Shown here: piece after piece, positions 39,816 to 51,335 of the stretch | Numbering within the stretch: the first letter of the stretch is position 1 | How the letters are laid out: each line of letters begins with the position of its first letter | Origin: an uncultured Collinsella sp. | GTDB taxonomy: Bacteria > Actinomycetota > Coriobacteriia > Coriobacteriales > Coriobacteriaceae | Reading direction: 5' to 3' | DNA: 64,000 nt | Assembly: GCA_900541205.1 (NCBI GenBank) | Contig: UQIV01000001.1 | Location: 180,626 to 244,625, forward strand | Notes under the pieces: generated by a model | Database searches by the model: none | What the model saw: only the letters and a program-made list of their open reading frames with translations | Told to the model about the DNA's origin: nothing | Translations under genes and position numbers: made by a program

Positions 39816-42646
39816 TGGCTGCCAAACTCATCGATCTTTCCTTTACGCTCAACGGCCGCAAGGTCAAGGTTCAGATTGCTCCCGACACCATGCTCTTTGC
39901 GCTGCTGCGCGAGCAGGGCTGCGCGTCGGTGCGCTGCGCCTGCGAGACCACCAACTGCGGTCTGTGCACGGTGTGGCTCGACGGCGACCCGGTGCTGAGC
40001 TGCTCGGTTCCCGCCGCCCGTGTTGAGGGCCACACCATCACCACGCTCGAGGGCCTCAAGGCCGAGTCCGAGGCGCTGGCCCGTGCGATGGCTGCCGAAG
40101 GCGCCGAGCAGTGCGGTTTTTGCGCCCCCGGCCTCATCATGAACGTGCTGGCGCTTGCCCGCGCCGCCATGGAGGACCCGAGCCTCGTCGCCACGCGCGA
40201 GGAGCTGTCGCGCCAGCTGGCCGGCAACCTCTGCCGCTGCAGCGGCTACGAGAGCCAGCTGCGCGCCATCGTCCGCTTCCTCAACGAGTCCGGCGTGCAG
40301 GTGGGCTTCGAGATGCCCGAGCTGCCCGTCAATGACACCAGCTGCGACGGCGTCGCGTACAAGCAGATTACCCACAAGCAGCCCAAGAAGGATTCGAAGG
40401 CCCTGCTCGAGGGTCGTCCCGTCTACACGGGCGACATGGTGCCCGCCGGTGCGCTCATCGTCAAACTCAAGCGCAGCCCCTATGCCCGCGCCAAGATCCG
40501 CTCCATCGATACGTCGCGCGCCCTGAAGGTGCCCGGCGTCGTGGGCGTCTACACCTACGAGGACGTGCCCAAGCGCCGTTTTACCATCGCCGGCCAGAGC
40601 TATCCGCAGCCGAGTCCCTACGACCGCCTGATCCTCGAGAACCTGGTACGCTACCAAAACGAGGAGGTGGCGATCGTCGCCGCCGAGACTGAGGAGGCTG
40701 CCGACAAGGCGCTCAAACTCATCAAGGTCGACTATGAGGTGCTCGAGCCGCTGCTCGACTTTACCCAGGCACTCGATAACGACATCGTGGTCCACCCCGA
40801 GGGCGACGTGACCTTTATGTTCCCGCAGGGCGGCGACGTTGCTCGCAACCTGGTGTGCAGCGGTACCAGCGATTTTGGCGACCTTGATGAGGCGTTCGCC
40901 CAGAGCGACATCGTCTTTGAGCGCACCTACACCAGCCAGGCCACGCAGACCGCGCCCATGGAAACCTTCCGCGCCTTCGCAACGACCGACACGTTCGGGC
41001 GTATCTCGGTGACCACCTCGACGCAGGTGCCCTTCCATGTGCGCCGCATGGTCGCGCAGTCGCTCGACATTCCGCAGTCGCAGGTGCAGGTTATTAAGCC
41101 ACGCATCGGCGGCGGCTTTGGCTCCAAGCAGACGGGCTGCTGCGAGATCTTCGTGGCATTCGTCACCCAGCAGACCGGCCGTCCGAGCTACTGCTGCTAC
41201 ACGCGTGAGGAGACCATCACTGCAGGCAACTCGCGCCATCAGATGCAGATGACCGTTAAGCTGGGCGCCATGAACGACGGTACCATCACGGCCATCGACC
41301 TGCATACGCTGTCCAACGCCGGCGCGTACGGCGAGCACGCCACCACGACGATCGGCCTTTCGGGTCATAAGAGCCTGCCCATCTACAACCACGTAAAGGC
41401 GAGCCGCTTTAGGTGGGACGCCGTCTACACCAACACCAACCGCGGCGGCGCGTATCGCGGCTATGGTGCCACCCAGGGCCAGTTTGCCGTGGAGAGCGCC
41501 GTTAACGAGCTCGCCGACATGTTGCACATGGACTCCGCCGACCTGCGCCTTAAGAACATCGTGCACGAGGGCGAGGTCATGCCGCAGTACTACAACGAGA
41601 AGCTCAACGCCTGCGCACTCGACCGCTGCCTGCTGCGCGCGATGGACATGATCGGTTGGCGCGACAAGCCGCTGGCCGTGGACCTGGGCGACCGCGTGCG
41701 CGCCCTGGGCTGCGCGCTTACCATGCAGGGCTCGGGCATCTCCAATGTCGACATCGCCGGCATCGACATGCGCTTGGAAGAGGACGGCTTCATTACCATC
41801 GGCACCGGTGCCACCGATAACGGCATGGGCGTCGACACGATCCTGGCGCAGATTGCTGCCGAGGAGCTGGGCGTGGAGAGTTCGTTGATCGTAGTGCGCG
41901 GCGTTGACACCGATGTGTCGCCGTTTGACGCCGGCTCGTACGCGAGCTCGGGCACGTACGTGACGGGTCTGGCAGCCAAGAACGCCGCGACGGAGCTGCG
42001 CGAGAAGATTTGCGCCAAGGCCGCCCAGATGTGGGACGTGGACGCCGCCGACGTGGTCTTCGACGGCCAGTATGTGCGCCTGTCCGACGAGCGTGCCGCG
42101 CGCGAGCAGAACCGCTATCTCACGCTGCGCGACTTTGCCAACCTGTGCGTCAAGAACATCGCGGGCGGCGACGCGCTCACCTCGCATGCCTCTGCCTGCC
42201 TGCCCGTTTCGCCCCCGCCGTTTATGGCCGGCATTGCCGAGGTCGAGGTCGACAAGGCCACAGGCAAGGTGACTGTTGTGGACTATGCGGCGGCTGTGGA
42301 CTGCGGCACCGTGATCAACGAGGCGCTCGCGCGCGTCCAGGCCGAGGGCGGCATTGCCCAGGGTATCGGCCACGCGCTCTACGAGATCGTCGAACATGAT
42401 GATCGCGGCCGCCTGCGTACCGGCAACTTTATGAGCTACAAGCTGCCCACGCGCCTAGATATCGGCAGCATTCGCGTGGCCTTTGAGCCGAGCTACGAGC
42501 CGACGGGCCCGTTTGGCGCCAAGTCGATCGGCGAGGTCGTCATCAACACACCGCTCGCCGCCGTGGCCTCGGCCGTGGCGCACGCCACCGGCCACCAGGT
42601 CCGCTCGCTGCCGATCACGCCCGAGAAAGCCCTGCTGGGGGAGTAG
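39815..42646 (+). CDS. Xanthine dehydrogenase-family hydroxylase, fused 2Fe-2S and molybdenum subunit
   Basis: A 943-residue fusion. Residues 1-165 are the iron-sulfur part: plant-type 2Fe-2S (CACETTNCGLCTVWLDG ... SC) and all-helical 2Fe-2S (QCGFCAPGLIMNVLAL ... GNLCRCSGYESQL). From about 195 the molybdenum domain begins (ARAKIRSIDTSRALKVPGVVGVYTYEDVP). GGGFGSKQTGCCEIF and the active-site Glu in GPFGAKSIGEVVINTPL mark the cofactor pocket. It hydroxylates a purine or other N-heterocycle; the substrate is not readable. The nearby yedF/DUF3343 genes make a labile selenium ligand plausible. FdhF-type Sec is absent. Confidence 0.9.
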   Translation: MAAKLIDLSFTLNGRKVKVQIAPDTMLFALLREQGCASVRCACETTNCGLCTVWLDGDPVLSCSVPAARVEGHTITTLEGLKAESEALARAMAAEGAEQCGFCAPGLIMNVLALARAAMEDPSLVATREELSRQLAGNLCRCSGYESQLRAIVRFLNESGVQVGFEMPELPVNDTSCDGVAYKQITHKQPKKDSKALLEGRPVYTGDMVPAGALIVKLKRSPYARAKIRSIDTSRALKVPGVVGVYTYEDVPKRRFTIAGQSYPQPSPYDRLILENLVRYQNEEVAIVAAETEEAADKALKLIKVDYEVLEPLLDFTQALDNDIVVHPEGDVTFMFPQGGDVARNLVCSGTSDFGDLDEAFAQSDIVFERTYTSQATQTAPMETFRAFATTDTFGRISVTTSTQVPFHVRRMVAQSLDIPQSQVQVIKPRIGGGFGSKQTGCCEIFVAFVTQQTGRPSYCCYTREETITAGNSRHQMQMTVKLGAMNDGTITAIDLHTLSNAGAYGEHATTTIGLSGHKSLPIYNHVKASRFRWDAVYTNTNRGGAYRGYGATQGQFAVESAVNELADMLHMDSADLRLKNIVHEGEVMPQYYNEKLNACALDRCLLRAMDMIGWRDKPLAVDLGDRVRALGCALTMQGSGISNVDIAGIDMRLEEDGFITIGTGATDNGMGVDTILAQIAAEELGVESSLIVVRGVDTDVSPFDAGSYASSGTYVTGLAAKNAATELREKICAKAAQMWDVDAADVVFDGQYVRLSDERAAREQNRYLTLRDFANLCVKNIAGGDALTSHASACLPVSPPPFMAGIAEVEVDKATGKVTVVDYAAAVDCGTVINEALARVQAEGGIAQGIGHALYEIVEHDDRGRLRTGNFMSYKLPTRLDIGSIRVAFEPSYEPTGPFGAKSIGEVVINTPLAAVASAVAHATGHQVRSLPITPEKALLGE

Positions 42647-42675
42647 CGGGTCAGCGAACAAGTCGTAATTGTCGG

Positions 42676-42700
42676 GGCGGGGCAACTCGCCCCGCCTTTT
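42676..42700 (+). terminator. Terminator of the molybdenum hydroxylase genes
   Basis: GGCGGGGC (42676-42683) pairs with GCCCCGCC (42689-42696), loop AACTC, followed by TTTT. Confidence 0.88.
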
Positions 42701-42786
42701 GCACTCGTGGTGAGGTCGTGAGCCTGTAAAACGTGTGCGTGCGCTTGCCGTTCGTATCTGCTATCATTCGTAGTCTGTGCGCTCAT

Positions 42787-42870
42787 GCGGGCGTGGCGGA
42801 ATTGGTAGACGCGCCAGATTTAGGTTCTGGTGGGATTCCCGTGAAGGTTCGAGTCCTTTCGCCCGCACCA
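42787..42870 (+). tRNA. tRNA-Leu (anticodon TAG)
   Basis: GCGGGCG pairs with CGCCCGC, with encoded CCA. The anticodon loop TTTAGGT in stem CCAGA/TCTGG reads TAG. A class II variable arm (TGGGATTCCCGT) and T loop GTTCGAGTC are present; 84 bases. Confidence 0.96.
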
Positions 42871-42961
42871 TCGCACCTGCGTCGGCCCTGGCCGTCGCGA
42901 CACTTTGTTGCATAAAGGTACCAGCACCTCAGATAAGCTGGGCAGTATGAGGAGGAACGTG

Positions 42962-44260
42962 TTGAACATCACCGCTTCTGACGTCAAGGACGCCAAGCTC
43001 ACCGCTACGGTCACCATCCCGGCCGCCGACGTCGACGCCGCGATCAAGAAGGCCTACAAGGACACCGCTAAGAAGTACCGCTTCCCGGGCTTCCGTGCCG
43101 GTAAGGCTCCCCGTCCGGTCATCGATTCCGCTCTTGGCGCCGAGGCTACCCTCGCTCAGGCCACCAACGACCTGATCGCCGCCAACGAGCCCGCCGTCCT
43201 CAACGAGCTGGACATCGTCCCCACCAAGAACGGTGACTACAAGGAGCTCGACCTCGCCAAGGATCACGAGGACTACACCTACACCGTCGAGTTCTCCCTG
43301 CGTCCTGCTGCCGAGCTCTCCTCCTTCGACGCCGTCGAGATCGAGATGCCTCCCGCGGAGGTCACCGAGTCCGAGATCAACAACCAGGTCGAGATGCTCC
43401 TCAACTATCGTGCCACCTTCGAGGACGTCGAGGGTCGCGCCGTCGAGGCAGACGACTATGTGACCGTCGACCTCAAGGCCGTCGAGAACGCCGACAACTT
43501 CGCTGCCGAGGGCCGCATGCTCATCGCCGGTAGCGATAGCAACCCCAAGGAGTTCAACGAGGCCCTGATCGGCGCTAACGTTGACGACGTCAAGACCGTC
43601 ACCTGGACCGACGAGGTCGAGGAGGGCGAGGAGGCCGAGACCCACACCGTCGAGGTCACCGTCAAGGGTATCAAGGTCCGCAACACCCCCGAGCTCACCG
43701 ACGAGCTCGTCAAGTCCGACTTTGGCTTCGACAGCATCGACGCTATGCGCGACGCCATCAAGCTCGAGATCGAGCAGGACAAGGCTTCCCGCCTCCCGGC
43801 CGAGAAGGAGAACCGTTGCGTCTCCGCTCTCGCCGAGCGCCTGCAGCTCGAGGAGATGGACGCCGACTACGAGCAGTCCGTCTTTGAGGAGCTTGGCCAG
43901 AACTTCCTGTCCAACCTCGCCGCCCGCGGCATGACCCTGGACACCTGGCTGCCCGCTTCCGGCCTGACCATGGAGCAGTTCATCGGCGACCTGCACAAGC
44001 AGGCCAACGACGTTGCCCGTGAGTCCCTGGCGCTCGACGCCCTCGCCCGTGAGCTCAAGATCGAGGTCACCGAGGACGACATCAACGCCGAGTTCGAGAA
44101 GGCCGGCGTCAAGGACGTCGAGGCTTCCAAGGCCGAGTTCATCGCCGATGGCCGCATGCCTGCCGTCCGCGAGTCCATCCGTCGCTCCAAGGCCGTCGAC
44201 CACCTGGTCGAGAACGCCAAGGTGACCGAGGTCGACGAGACCGCCAAGGACGCCGAGTAA
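42962..44260 (+). CDS. tig: Trigger factor, ribosome-associated chaperone and prolyl isomerase
   Basis: About 432 residues. The N-terminal ribosome-binding signature is KKYRFPGFRAGKAPRPVIDS; the middle FKBP-like domain (ADDYVTVDLKAVENADNFAAEGRMLIAG) and the C-terminal helical arms follow. The region is strongly acidic. Start choice: ATG 42947, GTG 42959 and TTG 42962 are in frame; AGGAGG at 42950-42955 sits best for TTG 42962 (MNITASDVKD), with GTG 42959 the next choice. It precedes clpP and clpX, the usual order. Confidence 0.94.
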   Translation: MNITASDVKDAKLTATVTIPAADVDAAIKKAYKDTAKKYRFPGFRAGKAPRPVIDSALGAEATLAQATNDLIAANEPAVLNELDIVPTKNGDYKELDLAKDHEDYTYTVEFSLRPAAELSSFDAVEIEMPPAEVTESEINNQVEMLLNYRATFEDVEGRAVEADDYVTVDLKAVENADNFAAEGRMLIAGSDSNPKEFNEALIGANVDDVKTVTWTDEVEEGEEAETHTVEVTVKGIKVRNTPELTDELVKSDFGFDSIDAMRDAIKLEIEQDKASRLPAEKENRCVSALAERLQLEEMDADYEQSVFEELGQNFLSNLAARGMTLDTWLPASGLTMEQFIGDLHKQANDVARESLALDALARELKIEVTEDDINAEFEKAGVKDVEASKAEFIADGRMPAVRESIRRSKAVDHLVENAKVTEVDETAKDAE

Positions 44261-44336
44261 TTCTCGCCACCTTGCCCGCGAGCGCATGGGTGCGCCCGTG
44301 ATGGGGTAAAGTTATACACCGGTTATCCGGTTGCTT

Positions 44337-44384
44337 CGTACGGTGCCAGCCAATGCATAGCATGCGGGCACCGTACGTTTATCT
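44337..44384 (+). terminator. Hairpin between tig and clpP
   Basis: CGTACGGTGCC (44337-44347) pairs perfectly with GGCACCGTACG (44367-44377) across a 19-base loop, followed by TTTATCT. It probably ends the tig transcript or attenuates transcription into clpP. Confidence 0.65.
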
Positions 44385-44423
44385 AGAACCAATTTGGTCC
44401 GCAAGAGAGAAATGGAGATGCGT

Positions 44424-45044
44424 ATGATCGCTAAGTTCGATTCCGCCCTCGTGCCATACGTTATCGAGCAGACGCCGCGCGGCGAGCGCAGCTACGATAT
44501 CTATTCGCGCCTGCTCAACGACCGCATCATCTTCTTGGGCGAGGAGATCAACTCCGTCAGCGCCAACCTGGTCGTTGCCCAGCTGCTGCATCTTGAGAGC
44601 CAGGATGCCGAGAAGGATATCTCGCTCTACATCAATTCGCCCGGTGGCGAGGTTTACTCCGGCCTGGCGATTCTTGACACCATGAACTTCATTAAGCCGC
44701 AGGTCTCCACCATCTGCGTCGGTATGGCCGCGTCCATGGCCGCCGTGCTGCTTTCGGCCGGCGCCAAGGGCAAGCGCTTCTGCCTGCCGCACTCCAAGGT
44801 CATGATTCACCAGCCCAGCGGCGGTGCCCAGGGTCAGCAGACCGAGATCGAGATTGTGGCCGAGGAGATCAAGAAGACTCGCCGCGAGCTCAACCAGATC
44901 CTATCCGACGCCTCGGGCCAGCCCATCGAGAAGGTCCAGGCCGATACCGAGCGCGACAATTACCTGACCGCTGCCGAGGCCCTCGACTACGGTCTGATCG
45001 ACCGTATCGTCACCTCGCGCGATCTCGCCGCGAAGGACGCCTAG
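44424..45044 (+). CDS. clpP: ATP-dependent Clp protease proteolytic subunit
   Basis: A serine peptidase of about 206 residues. The catalytic serine is in TICVGMAASMAAVLLSAG, the histidine in LPHSKVMIHQPSGGAQGQ, and the aspartate lies before the final helix. VIEQTPRGERSYDIYSRLLNDRIIFLG is the standard N-terminus. Three ATGs (44412, 44418, 44424) are in frame; GGAG at 44414-44417 favours 44424. clpX begins two bases after the stop. Confidence 0.95.
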   Translation: MIAKFDSALVPYVIEQTPRGERSYDIYSRLLNDRIIFLGEEINSVSANLVVAQLLHLESQDAEKDISLYINSPGGEVYSGLAILDTMNFIKPQVSTICVGMAASMAAVLLSAGAKGKRFCLPHSKVMIHQPSGGAQGQQTEIEIVAEEIKKTRRELNQILSDASGQPIEKVQADTERDNYLTAAEALDYGLIDRIVTSRDLAAKDA

Positions 45045-45045
45045 G

Positions 45046-46452
45046 ATGGCCGGTAACATGCAGGACAACTTCGACGAGAACGGCAACCCCATCCGCTGCT
45101 CCTTCTGCGGAAAAGAGCAGGGGCAGGTTCGCCGCCTTGTAAAGGGTCCGACCAACATCTTTATCTGCGACGAGTGCGTTGCCGCCTGCTCCGAGATTCT
45201 GGAGGAGTCGCTGGCTTCGGACTTTATGGACGCTGCCCGCAACGGCAAGCTGCCGGGCTTCCTCAACGACCACGGCCAGGCTGCATCCCAGCCCGCCGTG
45301 GACCCTGAGACCGAGGGCTTTGAGCTTGAGGACGACCGTCAGGTCATCACGCACGTGCCGACGCCGCACGAGATCTATGACGAGCTTTCGGCCTATGTTA
45401 TGGGTCAGGAGGACGCCAAGCGCGCCATGTCGGTGGCCGTGTACAACCACTATCGCCGCGTGATCGAGGGCGGCGCCGCGGTATCTGCCTTTGACGACGG
45501 CACGGGCTCGCAGTTCGATGACGATATGGACGAGGTAGAGCTCGCCAAGTCCAACATCCTGCTGCTCGGTCCCACCGGTACCGGCAAGACCTTGTTGGCC
45601 CAGACGCTCGCGCGCATCCTCGAGGTGCCGTTTGCCATTGCCGACGCCACCGCGCTCACCGAGGCCGGTTACGTGGGCGAGGACGTGGAGAACATCCTGC
45701 TCAAGCTTATCAATGCTGCCGATGGCGACATTGAGCGCGCTCAGGTTGGCATTATCTATGTGGATGAGATCGACAAGATCGCCCGCAAGGCCGAGAACCT
45801 CTCCATCACCCGCGACGTTTCGGGCGAGGGCGTTCAGCAGGCACTGCTTAAAATTCTTGAGGGCACGGTGGCAAGCGTTCCGCCCACCGGCGGCCGCAAG
45901 CATCCCCAGCAGGAGCTGCTGCAGATCGATACGACCAACATCCTGTTCATCTGCGGTGGTGCCTTTGTGGGTCTGGACAAGATCATTGCCGATCGCGTGG
46001 GCAACAAGGGCGTGGGCTTCAACTCTGAGATCGCCGGCCCCACCTCGGTCGACGAGAACGACCTGCTGCGTCAGGTGCTCCCGCAGGACCTCAACGCCTT
46101 TGGCATGATCCCCGAGTTCGTGGGCCGTACGCCCGTCGTGACCCAGACGCAGGCGCTCGACGAGGACGACCTGGTGTCGATTCTGACCGAGCCCAAGAAC
46201 GCCGTGGTGCGCCAGTATCGCAAGATGTTCCAGCTCGAGGACGTCGATCTTGAGTTTGAGGACGCGGCCCTGCACGAGATCGCCCGCATGGCGCTCGCCC
46301 GCAAGACCGGCGCCCGCGGCCTGCGCTCCATCTGCGAGGACGTGCTGCAGCAGACGATGTTCGACCTGCCTAGCGAGGAGGGCGTTTCCAAGGTCATCGT
46401 GACCGAAGCCTCCGTAAAGGGCGAAGAACAGCCCCAACGCATCTACGGTTAA
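45046..46452 (+). CDS. clpX: ATP-dependent Clp protease ATP-binding subunit ClpX
   Basis: A 468-residue AAA+ unfoldase. The N-terminal zinc finger is CSFCGKEQ ... CDECVAAC (Cys 18, 21 and the second pair). Walker A is GPTGTGKT, Walker B IIYVDEIDKIARK, and VLPQDLNAFGMIPEFVGRTPV is the ClpP-binding region with an IGF-like loop upstream (KGVGFNSEI). It feeds substrates to ClpP. It includes an acidic insert (DDGTGSQFDDDMDEVEL) common in this lineage. A strong terminator follows. Confidence 0.96.
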   Translation: MAGNMQDNFDENGNPIRCSFCGKEQGQVRRLVKGPTNIFICDECVAACSEILEESLASDFMDAARNGKLPGFLNDHGQAASQPAVDPETEGFELEDDRQVITHVPTPHEIYDELSAYVMGQEDAKRAMSVAVYNHYRRVIEGGAAVSAFDDGTGSQFDDDMDEVELAKSNILLLGPTGTGKTLLAQTLARILEVPFAIADATALTEAGYVGEDVENILLKLINAADGDIERAQVGIIYVDEIDKIARKAENLSITRDVSGEGVQQALLKILEGTVASVPPTGGRKHPQQELLQIDTTNILFICGGAFVGLDKIIADRVGNKGVGFNSEIAGPTSVDENDLLRQVLPQDLNAFGMIPEFVGRTPVVTQTQALDEDDLVSILTEPKNAVVRQYRKMFQLEDVDLEFEDAALHEIARMALARKTGARGLRSICEDVLQQTMFDLPSEEGVSKVIVTEASVKGEEQPQRIYG

Positions 46453-46473
46453 ACCAGCCAAAAACGTGCTTGC

Positions 46474-46512
46474 AAATAGCCTCCGACCACCTGCGGTCGG
46501 AGGCTATTTTAT
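46474..46512 (+). terminator. Terminator of clpPX
   Basis: AAATAGCCTCCGACC (46474-46488) pairs perfectly with GGTCGGAGGCTATTT (46495-46509), followed by T. Confidence 0.93.
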
Positions 46513-46603
46513 ATATACGCAATAACCCCAACTACCTGTGTTATTCTGTGTGTTAGTTTAAGCCTCAGCGAAGTCATATCAGACTGAAGTAATCGATACC
46601 TAA

Positions 46604-46643
46604 GGGGAGGAATGCAGACCCTGGCGGGCCTACATTCCTCCCC
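46604..46643 (+). promoter_or_regulatory. Leader hairpin immediately upstream of valS
   Basis: GGGGAGGAATG (46604-46614) pairs perfectly with CATTCCTCCCC (46633-46643), 21 bases before the valS ATG. No T-run follows, so it is not a terminator. The left arm GGGGAGG is itself an anti-SD match and is masked by the stem. I see no T-box sequence. It could tune valS translation or mRNA stability. Confidence 0.55.
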
Positions 46644-46663
46644 GGCGGGACAGGGAGAGATAT

Positions 46664-49360
<2,697 letters not shown>

Positions 49361-49370
49361 GTCTTACTGA

Positions 49371-49487
49371 GGGGCGCGTCCCGACGCTTTGCTCGCTACT
49401 GCGGACAGTCCTGCGCAAGACGGACAGCACATTAAGTGCTGTCCTTTGCGTGCGGAACTTGTATCGAGCAAAGCGTCGGGCCGCTCC
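49371..49487. repeat. Large nested hairpin after valS
   Basis: CCCGACGCTTTGCTCG (49380-49395) pairs perfectly with 49465-49480; inside it GGACAGCAC-ATTAA-GTGCTGTCC (49422-49444) makes a second perfect 9-pair stem. Outer bases extend with mismatches. No T-run. It resembles in design, not sequence, the hairpin at 4531. Confidence 0.75.
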
Positions 49488-49641
49488 TAGTGCGGTTGCG
49501 TGGTTGTTTGCAACTGGTAGGTTGGGGCCACTTGGTTGTGGCCTTGATCTCGCTGCAAGCGGATAAAGGCTGATATTGTCAACGCGAGGGGCTCATTATT
49601 ATTTGATGGGCCTCTTTTTCTGTTATGGGGGACTTTGGGTT

Positions 49642-50985
49642 ATGGCTAAGCGTTCTGGGTCGTATGTCGTTCCTTTCTCGTTTGAGTTGCTTTCGTTTGG
49701 TGAGGCTGTTGGGCTGGCTGCTGATACGGGGCGGATTTCTGGGGATGCTGGTCCTCTGCTTGAGACGGTTGTCGATATGCTCGATGAGCTTGGGCGTCCG
49801 GACGAGTACTTTGATTGCATTCAGGTTGCCGGTACCAATGGCAAGACTTCGACTACGCGTTTTTCGGCTGCCATTCTTCGTGGTGAGGGGTTAAAAACCG
49901 CGCTGTATACGTCGCCGCAGCTGGTGCGCTATCCCGAGCGCATGGAGGTTGACGGGCGCGTTGTGAGCGATGAGGCGTTTGCCCGCGGTGTTTCTGCTGC
50001 TGTTGAGGCGGGCCGTCGCGTGAATGCCCGTCGTGTGGCGGCGGGGGAGCGTGCCTATTCCATCACACCGTTTGACCTGTTGACGGCTGCCGCGCTTGTG
50101 GTGTTTGCCGAGGCTCGCGTGGATGTCGCCGTGCTCGAGGTCGGCATGGGCGGCCGTTGGGACGCCACGAGCGCGACCGATCCCGTTGCCGTTGCCATCA
50201 CGGGCATCGGGCTCGACCACACGCGCATTCTGGGCGATATGCTCGAGGCGATTGCGGGGGAGAAGGCTGCGGTTATTAAGCCTGGGCGCTTGGTTGTTTT
50301 GGGCGAGGGCACGCATGAGGCGAGTGTTCAGCGCGTGATGGATGCCCGTTGCCGCGAGTGCGGCATCGTGCCGCTCGTGGTGAGCCACGCCACGACTAAG
50401 GTGCCGGCGCATGTGGGCGACACGGTTGAGTTTAGCTGCACCACGCCGCGCGCGATCTATACGTCGAGCATGGTCAAGCCGGCCTATCAGCCGCAGAATG
50501 CTGCGTGCGCGATTATGCTCTGCGAGGGGTATCTGGGTCGCGAGCTCGATCATGACAAGCTCGATGCCTCGCTTATGGGTTGCCCCACACCGGGTCGTTT
50601 TGACGTGCTGGGGATCGATCCGCTCAAGCTGATCGATGCCTGCCATAACCCTCAGAGCTGCGAGAACTTTGTAAGCGCGCTGGACGAGATTGACCCGTAC
50701 GTTGAGAATCGCCCCACGCTGCTGTGCGCCGCGCTGGCCGATAAGGACGTGGCGGGTATCGTTGACGTTCTGGTTCCGGCGTTCCCCCGCGTGGTCGTGA
50801 CCCAGACCGATTCCGATCGCGCCCTGCCGGCAGAGGAGCTCGCTGCCTTGGTGGACGCTGACAAGCTGGCGGGCGTGTACCCCAGCGTGTCCAAGGCCCT
50901 CGCGGCCTTCGATGCCGCGGGCGAGCCCTTCGTAGCAGCCGGCACCATCACCCTAGCCGGCGAAGTAGCCGGTCTGCTGCGCTAA
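49642..50985 (+). CDS. folC: Bifunctional folylpolyglutamate synthase / dihydrofolate synthase
   Basis: A 447-residue Mur-ligase-fold enzyme adding glutamate to folates. The P-loop is VAGTNGKTSTTRF; ITGIGLDHTRILGDMLEAIAGEKAAVIK is the conserved omega-loop and Lys segment; LLCAALADKDVAGIVDVL is C-terminal. ATG 49642 was chosen after GGGGGAC; an in-frame upstream ATG at 49576 would include a GAGGGGCTCA...TGGGCCTCTTTTT hairpin (about 49585-49618) and looks non-coding. Confidence 0.93.
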   Translation: MAKRSGSYVVPFSFELLSFGEAVGLAADTGRISGDAGPLLETVVDMLDELGRPDEYFDCIQVAGTNGKTSTTRFSAAILRGEGLKTALYTSPQLVRYPERMEVDGRVVSDEAFARGVSAAVEAGRRVNARRVAAGERAYSITPFDLLTAAALVVFAEARVDVAVLEVGMGGRWDATSATDPVAVAITGIGLDHTRILGDMLEAIAGEKAAVIKPGRLVVLGEGTHEASVQRVMDARCRECGIVPLVVSHATTKVPAHVGDTVEFSCTTPRAIYTSSMVKPAYQPQNAACAIMLCEGYLGRELDHDKLDASLMGCPTPGRFDVLGIDPLKLIDACHNPQSCENFVSALDEIDPYVENRPTLLCAALADKDVAGIVDVLVPAFPRVVVTQTDSDRALPAEELAALVDADKLAGVYPSVSKALAAFDAAGEPFVAAGTITLAGEVAGLLR

Positions 50986-50999
50986 CCCATCCCCTCATC

Positions 51000-51066
51000 A
51001 GTTGCGGTGAAATACGGACTGTTTTACAAGCCAGAAGCCTCAAACGGTCCGTATATCACCGCAACT
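51000..51066. repeat. Palindromic intergenic element, family A copy 5
   Basis: Arm 51000-51024 pairs with 51042-51066 with one A-A mismatch and one U-G. Arms match copy 1 on the left and copy 4 on the right (TATATCACC). The left flank CCCCTCATC echoes copy 1. It lies 14 bases after folC. Confidence 0.88.
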
Positions 51067-51077
51067 CAAAAGCAGTC

Positions 51078-51101
51078 AATTTGGGACGGGGCTTTTTTGG
51101 C
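51078..51101. repeat. Family C half-element (GGGACGGGGC-T), left of the M24 peptidase gene
   Basis: AATTTGGGACGGGGCTTTTT shares its core with the 35621-35734 element and is nearly the reverse complement of 52635-52658 on the other side of the peptidase gene. Confidence 0.7.
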
Positions 51102-51129
51102 TGCCCTGTGCCCCGAGTTGACTCGCTTG

Positions 51130-51287
51130 CCACGAAATGGGCCTATCTACTACGTTTGACCGGTTGCCCTCGACCACACGGAACATTGCGAAATTAAAAC
51201 CGCAGGTAGACGGCTTGCGGGTTTTGCGAAAACCCGGTTATGGTCGACCCATGCGGGTTAAACGTAGTAGATAGCTCGTTTTCGTGG
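51130..51287. repeat. 158-base inverted-repeat element, family B copy 2
   Basis: Same length and architecture as 35454-35611: starts CCACGAAATGGGCCTATC, ends ATAGCTCGTTTTCGTGG, with the conserved core GAAATTAAAACCGCAGGTAG near the middle. Left and right arms are complementary over most of their length. No open frame. It follows family A copy 5 by 64 bases, just as copy 1 follows family A copy 3 by 52 bases. Confidence 0.85.
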
Positions 51288-51301
51288 CGAAGCGTTAGCG
51301 G

Positions 51302-51333
51302 AATGTGTCAAAGGGCTGTCCCTTTGACACATT
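51302..51333 (-). terminator. Palindrome at the 3' end of the M24 peptidase gene
   Basis: AATGTGTCAAAGGG (51302-51315) pairs perfectly with CCCTTTGACACATT (51320-51333), loop CTGT. It lies directly after the minus-strand gene's stop, so it probably terminates it, though no long T-run follows. Confidence 0.6.
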
Positions 51334-51335
51334 GG

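Noticed and set aside
42734..42767. Promoter for tRNA-Leu (TTGCCG ... TATCAT)
   Set aside because: The spacing is only 11 bases; I could not place a credible promoter.
46513..46663. T-box riboswitch upstream of valS
   Set aside because: No T-box sequence (TGGNACCGCG-type) and no antiterminator/terminator pair; only a simple hairpin.
49576..49641. 22-residue extension of FolC
   Set aside because: The stretch contains a terminator-like hairpin with a T-run and no good ribosome site; the family N-terminus fits ATG 49642.
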